Positions 6,259-10,411 of a stretch of DNA of 10,411 nt are shown here, piece after piece. The number at the start of each line of letters is the position of its first letter. Position 1 is the stretch's first letter. Source of the stretch: AA29 sp041481445 (GTDB taxonomy: Bacteria > Acidobacteriota > Vicinamibacteria > Fen-336); assembly GCA_041481445.1 (NCBI GenBank), contig JBGPBV010000201.1:1-10411 (forward strand), read 5' to 3'. The notes under the pieces were generated by a model. That model did no database searches. It was not told the origin of the DNA and saw only the letters and a program-made list of their open reading frames with translations. The translations under genes were made by a program, and so were the position numbers.

Positions 6259-7560
6259 CTAGAGGATGCGCCGGCGGCGGGCGGCCTCGCGCAGGGTGGA
6301 GCGGAAGTCGGGATGGGCGATCTCGATCAGGGCGGACGCGCGCTCGCGCAGGCTCCGGCCGTGCAGGGAGGCCACTCCGTGCTCGGTCACCACGTAGTGG
6401 ACGTCGGCGCGGGTGGTGACCACGCCCGAGCCCGGACTGAGCACGTCGACGATCCTCGAGATGCTTCCGTCCCTGGCCGTGGACGGAAGGGCGATGACGG
6501 GCTTGCCACCCTTCGAGCGGCCGGCGCCGCGGATGAAGTCGAGCTGCCCGCCGAAGCCGGAGTAGATGGAGCATCCGATCGAGTCCGCGCAGACCTGGCC
6601 GGTGAGGTCGACGCTGAGCGCGGAGTTGATGGCGACCATGCGCTCGTTCTGCGCGATGACGAAGGGGTCGTTCACGTAGTCCGAGGGGTGGAACTCCACG
6701 AACGGGTTGTTGTCGAGGAAGTCGAAGGTCCGCTTCGAGCCGAGGACGAAGGAGGCCACGAGCTTGCCGCGGTGGAGGGTCTTGGCTTCGCCCGTCACCA
6801 CCCCCCGCTCGAACAGCTCCACCACGCCGTCCGAGAACATCTCGGTGTGGATGCCGAGGTCGCGCTTCTCCCCGAGGAAGAGGAGGACGGCGTCCGGGAT
6901 CTCGCCGATGCCCATCTGGAGGGTGGAGCCGTTCTCGATGAGGGAGGCGACGTGGGCGCCGATGGCCCGTGCGACCGGTCCCACCCGGCCCGCCCCCGGC
7001 AGCTCCACCAGCGCCCGGTCCGCCTCCACCACGTGGGTCAGGCGGGAGGCGTGGATGAAGGAGTCACCCAGGGCGCGCGGCATGCGCCGATTGACCAGCG
7101 CGATCACCGTCCGCGCCCGCTCCGCCGCCGCCTTCGTGCACTCCACCCCCACCCCGTAGGAGCAGAACCCGTGCTCGTCGGGCGGAGAGACGTGGACGAG
7201 GGCGACGTCCACCGCGAGGTTGCCCGTGCGCAGCAGGGCCGGGATCTCCGAGAGATGCACGGGCACGTAGTCGCCGCGGCCGGCATTGACGGCTTCGCGT
7301 ACGTTGGCCCCGGTGAAGAGCGCCCGGTGCCGGAACGAATCGGCGTAGCGCGGGTCGGCGTAGGAGGCGCTGCCGAACGTCATGAGGTGCGCGACCTCGA
7401 CCCCGCGCAGCTCCGGGGCCCGCGCCACCATCGCCCGCACCAGCTCCTCGGGGTTGTTGCATCCGCCGTGGACCCAGACGTGGTCGCCCGAGCGGACGGC
7501 CCGCAGCGCCTCCTCGGCCGTGGTCACGCGCCGGCGGTAGCCCTCGGTCCAGCCGTTCAC
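6259..7560 (-). CDS. Acetyl-CoA hydrolase / CoA-transferase family protein (4-hydroxybutyrate CoA-transferase-like)
   Basis: A 433-residue protein covering the whole acetyl-CoA hydrolase/transferase family, which moves CoA between acyl-CoA and a carboxylic acid (often with acetate) or hydrolyses acyl-CoA. Visible motifs are GIGEIPDAV (about 217-225), HTEMFSDG with Glu240 in the place of the catalytic glutamate that forms the CoA thioester in 4-hydroxybutyrate CoA-transferase (Glu238 there, as I recall), YSGFGGQLDFIRGAG, and the C-terminal VVTEHGVASL and AHPDFR. The frame is open further upstream, but those codons lie inside the preceding gene. I chose the GTG at 7560, which starts 4 nt after the preceding stop and has GGGGTGA just upstream; coupled translation is likely. 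The acyl substrate cannot be read from sequence. The partner gene suggests amino-acid or short-chain acid metabolism, which is inference. Confidence 0.85.
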   Translation of the reverse strand: MNGWTEGYRRRVTTAEEALRAVRSGDHVWVHGGCNNPEELVRAMVARAPELRGVEVAHLMTFGSASYADPRYADSFRHRALFTGANVREAVNAGRGDYVPVHLSEIPALLRTGNLAVDVALVHVSPPDEHGFCSYGVGVECTKAAAERARTVIALVNRRMPRALGDSFIHASRLTHVVEADRALVELPGAGRVGPVARAIGAHVASLIENGSTLQMGIGEIPDAVLLFLGEKRDLGIHTEMFSDGVVELFERGVVTGEAKTLHRGKLVASFVLGSKRTFDFLDNNPFVEFHPSDYVNDPFVIAQNERMVAINSALSVDLTGQVCADSIGCSIYSGFGGQLDFIRGAGRSKGGKPVIALPSTARDGSISRIVDVLSPGSGVVTTRADVHYVVTEHGVASLHGRSLRERASALIEIAHPDFRSTLREAARRRRIL

Positions 7561-7564
7561 TCGC

Positions 7565-8683
7565 TCACCCCATGGCCCAGGGCAGCGACGCGCCGGCCAG
7601 GTCGAAGGCGCGGGCGAGGTGGGCCTGGGCGCAGGCCCCCCGGTAGAGATACAGGCCTCGACGGAGCTCACCGCTGGCCGCCACCGCGCGCTCCAGGTCC
7701 GCGCGTCCGATCTCGACCAGGTAGGGCAGCAGGGCGTTGGTCAGGGCCACCGTGGCCGAGCGGGCGGCCGCCGCGGGCAGGTTGGGCACGCAGAAGTGCA
7801 GGATCCCGTCGACCTCGTAGGCCGGCTCCGGGAAGGACGTGGGGCGCGAGGTCTCGAAGCAGCCCCCCATGTCGATCGAGAGGTCGACGACGACGCTCCT
7901 GGGCTTCATGAGCGCGAGCATCCGGCGCGTGACCAGCACCGGGGCCCGCTCCCCGCGTACCGCCACCGCGCCCAGGATGAGGTCGGCGAAGGTGAGCGCC
8001 TTCTCGATGTTGGGCGCCGTGGAGAGCATCGTGGCGAGGCCGCGCGATTCCACCAGCGCCTCCCGCAGGCGGTCCAGCCGCGTGTCGAGGAGCATCACCT
8101 GGGCCCCCGCACCCAGGGCCGCCCGCGCCGCCGAGCGGCCGAGCACGCCCGCGCCGAGGATGGCCACGTGCGCGGGGGGAACCCCGGGCGCGCCCGCCAT
8201 CAGGATCCCCTTGCCCCCGAACGCATTCAGCAACAGGCAGGCGCCGACGGTGATGGCGAGGCCGCCCGCGATCTCGGACATGCTCTCGAGGACGGGGGCC
8301 CGGCCGCCGGCATCGGCGATGGCCTCCAGCCCGATGACGCTCACCTCGCGCTCCTGGAGGGCGAGGACGTCTTCCCGGCGGCTGGCCGGCAGCATCCAGA
8401 ACGCCATCACGACCTGGCCCGGGTGGAGCAGCGCGCCGTACTCGGCCGGATCCGGTGGGAAGACGGCCGCGACCAGGTCCGCCCTCGCGAACAGCTCGTC
8501 GCGCGCGTAGGCGATGGTCGCGCCCGCGGTCTGGTAGGCCTCGTCTTCGAACCCGGCGCGCGCGCCCGCTCCGCGCTCGACCCACACTTTGTGCCCCTCG
8601 TCCGCGAGCGCCCGGGCTCCGGCCGGCGTCAGCGCCGCGCGCTGCTCGCCCGGGTGTATCTCTCGAGGAACACCGACGTTCAT
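7565..8683 (-). CDS. Alanine dehydrogenase / transhydrogenase-alpha family protein with altered catalytic residues
   Basis: A 372-residue protein that aligns end to end with alanine dehydrogenase: MNVGVPREIHPGEQRAALTP at the N-terminus (Arg15 kept), MSEIAG at 135-140, a Rossmann motif GAGVLG at 177-182 with Asp200 after the second strand (NAD preference), DLSIDMGGCFET with Asp271, and HFCVPNLP near 296-303. However the KVKEP segment that carries the catalytic Lys is AVFPP here (Phe75), and the His of YLHLAA is Met97 in FWMLPA, which looks more like the transhydrogenase alpha subunit. No transhydrogenase beta gene is next to it. So the usual annotation would be alanine dehydrogenase, but reductive amination of pyruvate is doubtful. 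The ATG at 8683 has GGAGG 6 nt upstream; the open frame extends 53 codons further with no family similarity. First gene of a two-gene unit with the CoA-transferase. Confidence 0.82.
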   Translation of the reverse strand: MNVGVPREIHPGEQRAALTPAGARALADEGHKVWVERGAGARAGFEDEAYQTAGATIAYARDELFARADLVAAVFPPDPAEYGALLHPGQVVMAFWMLPASRREDVLALQEREVSVIGLEAIADAGGRAPVLESMSEIAGGLAITVGACLLLNAFGGKGILMAGAPGVPPAHVAILGAGVLGRSAARAALGAGAQVMLLDTRLDRLREALVESRGLATMLSTAPNIEKALTFADLILGAVAVRGERAPVLVTRRMLALMKPRSVVVDLSIDMGGCFETSRPTSFPEPAYEVDGILHFCVPNLPAAAARSATVALTNALLPYLVEIGRADLERAVAASGELRRGLYLYRGACAQAHLARAFDLAGASLPWAMG

Positions 8684-8689
8684 GGCCCG

Positions 8690-8694
8690 CCTCC
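8690..8694 (-). promoter_or_regulatory. Ribosome binding site of the Ald-family gene
   Basis: GGAGG on the minus strand, 6 nt before the ATG at 8683. It decides this start over the upstream in-frame ATG at 8842. Confidence 0.75.
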
Positions 8695-8930
8695 GTCGCC
8701 GGCGGGCGCCTGACGGCGCGCCGGCCGGACACTCGCGGCTCCCTCCAGGTGCAATGGCGGTGCCGCGCGGGGAAGCGTGTGAAACCACGGACGCCGGACG
8801 CGTCACGCAAAAAAGACGCGGCGCTTCCGGCCGGAGTCGCAAACCTTGCGCGACGGGGCGTCAGCGCATGGACGAGAGGACGCCCTCCAGCGGCCTGGCC
8901 GCGTTCGTCAAGACCCGAGAGAGGGGCGGG
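8695..8930. other. Intergenic region, presumed promoter and leader of the Ald/CoA-transferase unit
   Basis: About 240 bp between the terminator and the Ald-family gene. No coding frame here resembles a known protein. On the minus strand there is a TTGACG at 8906-8911 that could be a -35 box, but no -10 at the right distance. A small inverted repeat (8799-8804 with 8815-8820) encloses an A6 run that stands out in this GC-rich stretch. I cannot place the promoter. Confidence 0.4.
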
Positions 8931-8968
8931 CGAAAGAAAAAGGGCCGGCGCGATGCGCGCGCCGGCCC
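8931..8968 (-). terminator. Rho-independent terminator of the TonB-dependent receptor gene
   Basis: Perfect 11-bp GC stem (GGGCCGGCGCG at 8942-8952 with its complement at 8958-8968) and a 5-nt loop, followed on the minus strand by TTTTTCTTTC. It begins 20 nt after the receptor stop codon and cleanly separates that gene from the metabolic genes downstream. Confidence 0.92.
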
Positions 8969-8988
8969 GGAAACGGCGGAACGCCCGA

Positions 8989-10411
8989 CTAGAACGTCAG
9001 CCGCGTGACGAGCTGGATCTGGCGGGCGGGAGCCACACCCGCGGCTGCGCCGAAGCCGTTGTTGCGGATGACGTTGCCGCTCGCGTCAGTCGCCAGGTTC
9101 GTGATCGCCGGGTTGGTCAAACTGCCGAAGTTGGCCGTGGCCGCCTGGTTGAGACCCTGCCCGGTCACGATGAACTGGGTGTGGTTGAGCGCGTTGAACG
9201 CGTCGAGCCGGACCTCGAGGCCCACGGTCTTGTGGACGATGAACTTCTTCGCGATCGACAGGTCGAGGTTGTTGATCGGCGGGTTGCGCAGCAAGAAGCG
9301 CGCCGACTCGGCGCCGTCGCTACCCGGCTGCGGCGGGGCGAAGCACTCCGGGTGCTCGATCATGTGGTACGGGTCGCTGGTGTAGCCCTTGCCGGGATCG
9401 CAGTTGACCACGATGCGCGCGGCGGGGTTGTCGGTGCCGCTCAGGTTCGCGTTGCCGATGCCCGAGATCGAGTAGGCGACGCGGTACGGCAGGCCGCTCG
9501 TCCAGCGATACACGCCGGAGATCTGCCAGTCGTTCGCGATCGCGCCGAGCGCACCGCTCGCGAACTTCGGGGTCTGGTAGATGAAGTTGAGCACGAAGTT
9601 GTTCGGCCGGTCGTAGCTGGCGTAGGAGTAGTCGAGCCGCTTGATCGCGTCCTTGTCCGAGCCGGGCAGCCCCGCGGTGAAGTCGTCGTTGTTGACGGTG
9701 AGCGCCTTGCTCCAGACGTAGAACGCGGAGACCATGAACCCTTTGTCGAACCGCCGCGTGACCCCGCCCTGCAGGGCGTTGTAGTTGCCCCACCCCGTGT
9801 AGTCCCACATGCGGATCGTGTTGTAGCCCTGGTACGGGCGGAGCAGGTCGTCGGGTAGCGCGGTGGCTCCCGGCGTCGAGCTCGGTGCGCGGGTCGGGTC
9901 CTGGTTCTGGGGCAGGAACTTCGCGCCGACCGGCACGGAGTTGATCTGCGACTGGCGCAGCAGGTCGGTGGACTTCGAGCCCACGTAGGCCACGTCGAGG
10001 ATCAGGGTGCTCCAGAGCTTGCGCTGCAGGCCCACGTTCCACTGGTAGGTCTTCGGCGGTATGAAGTCGAAGCCCGACGGGCTCATCGACAGCGTCGGGT
10101 ACGGGTCGGTACCCGTCGAGCTGGAGCCGAGGTCCTGCAGGCGTCCCCACTGGATGTTCGAGACGATGACGCCGGGCGCGTTGGAGATCATGTCGAAGAC
10201 CTGGTTGCCCTGCGGCCGATCGTAGAAGATCCCGAACCCGCCGCGGACGATCATCGACTGGTTGCCGGAGACGTCATAGGTGAAGCCCAGCCGCGGCGAG
10301 ACGCGCAGCTTGTTGCCGTCCTGCAGCTGGTCGTTGACGCCATTGCCGGCCTGGAACGCGCCGTTGAACCGGTTGGAGCCGGGCACCAGGCGGCCGATGA
10401 AGCGCTCCTCC
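8989..10411 (-). CDS. TonB-dependent receptor-like outer-membrane protein (Acidobacteria type), C-terminal part; truncated by window edge
   Basis: The last 473 residues of a large outer-membrane beta-barrel protein; the N-terminus (expected signal peptide, carboxypeptidase-regulatory-like domain and plug) is beyond the right edge, and the frame continues to base 10411. Barrel features are clear: alternating aromatic strands, motifs such as RVSPRLGFTYD, GFGIFYDRP, DVAYVGSKSTDLLRQ, DRPNNFVLNFIYQ and EVRLDAFNALNHTQF, and a final strand ending in LVTRLTF with the terminal Phe recognised by the barrel assembly machinery. These motifs are those of the very abundant TonB-receptor/OmpA-related paralogs of Acidobacteriota, which are thought to import polymers or other large substrates; the substrate here is unknown. 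The GTG at 10386 is an internal codon, not a start. The gene ends with its own strong terminator and has no evident link with the nos genes. Confidence 0.85.
   Translation of the reverse strand, partial: EERFIGRLVPGSNRFNGAFQAGNGVNDQLQDGNKLRVSPRLGFTYDVSGNQSMIVRGGFGIFYDRPQGNQVFDMISNAPGVIVSNIQWGRLQDLGSSSTGTDPYPTLSMSPSGFDFIPPKTYQWNVGLQRKLWSTLILDVAYVGSKSTDLLRQSQINSVPVGAKFLPQNQDPTRAPSSTPGATALPDDLLRPYQGYNTIRMWDYTGWGNYNALQGGVTRRFDKGFMVSAFYVWSKALTVNNDDFTAGLPGSDKDAIKRLDYSYASYDRPNNFVLNFIYQTPKFASGALGAIANDWQISGVYRWTSGLPYRVAYSISGIGNANLSGTDNPAARIVVNCDPGKGYTSDPYHMIEHPECFAPPQPGSDGAESARFLLRNPPINNLDLSIAKKFIVHKTVGLEVRLDAFNALNHTQFIVTGQGLNQAATANFGSLTNPAITNLATDASGNVIRNNGFGAAAGVAPARQIQLVTRLTF

Noticed and set aside
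3995..6262. 755-codon plus-strand frame opposite the flavoprotein
   Set aside because: Same reason: antisense shadow of a conserved flavoprotein with no recognisable domain or ribosome binding site.
6196..8713. Plus-strand frames of 571 and 364 codons opposite the CoA-transferase and the Ald-family gene
   Set aside because: Shadows of full-length conserved proteins; low-complexity His/Arg/Gly-rich translations.
8799..8820. Hairpin with an A6 loop as a terminator
   Set aside because: The A/T run is in the loop and not after the stem, the stem is only 6 bp, and a much stronger terminator lies just upstream at 8931-8968.
8906..8911. TTGACG as the -35 box of the Ald-family gene
   Set aside because: No plausible -10 element at 15-19 bp spacing on the minus strand.
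1..10411. CRISPR arrays, tRNA or rRNA genes, insertion sequences
   Set aside because: No regularly spaced repeats, cloverleaf-like stretch, rRNA signature, transposase frame or terminal inverted repeats were seen when reading both strands.

Overview
The window is high in GC, and all six supported genes plus one edge-truncated gene lie on the minus strand, so transcription runs from right to left. The best guess for the source is an Acidobacteriota-type soil or sediment bacterium. The outer-membrane receptor fragment at the right edge has the motifs and the C-terminal end typical of the very large TonB-dependent receptors of that phylum, and the left edge holds a clade II (Sec-exported) nitrous oxide reductase, which is frequent in such bacteria. 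This assignment is inference from gene content only.

Layout from right to left, in the order of transcription. (1) 8989-10411: the C-terminal part of a TonB-dependent receptor-like barrel, closed by a strong intrinsic terminator at 8931-8968. (2) 8684-8930: about 250 bp without a supportable gene, presumably the leader and promoter of the next unit. (3) 7565-8683 and 6259-7560: an alanine dehydrogenase/transhydrogenase-family protein followed after 4 nt by an acetyl-CoA hydrolase/CoA-transferase, clearly co-translated. (4) 6083-6258: a short region holding a hairpin and an inverted repeat that could be an operator. (5) 4112-6082, 3562-4062, 2207-3553, 959-2203 and 1-929: a compact five-gene respiratory operon made of an FAD/NAD(P)-binding iron-sulfur flavoprotein, a Rieske protein, a b6-type cytochrome b, a membrane-anchored pentaheme cytochrome c and nosZ. 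nosZ runs off the left edge.

The likely working model is as follows. Cytochrome b, Rieske and the pentaheme cytochrome form a menaquinol:cytochrome c oxidoreductase that feeds periplasmic NosZ, which reduces N2O to N2. The flavoprotein, encoded first in the operon, would be a cytoplasmic module that links pyridine nucleotide and/or ferredoxin pools to that quinol complex. A dedicated bc-type complex next to clade II nosZ has precedent as I recall it. The fused flavoprotein as its first gene is the least described part and the most interesting element here. Secondary points are an Ald-family protein without the usual catalytic Lys and His, an unusual Qo motif in cytochrome b, and a G-rich leader in front of the Rieske gene.
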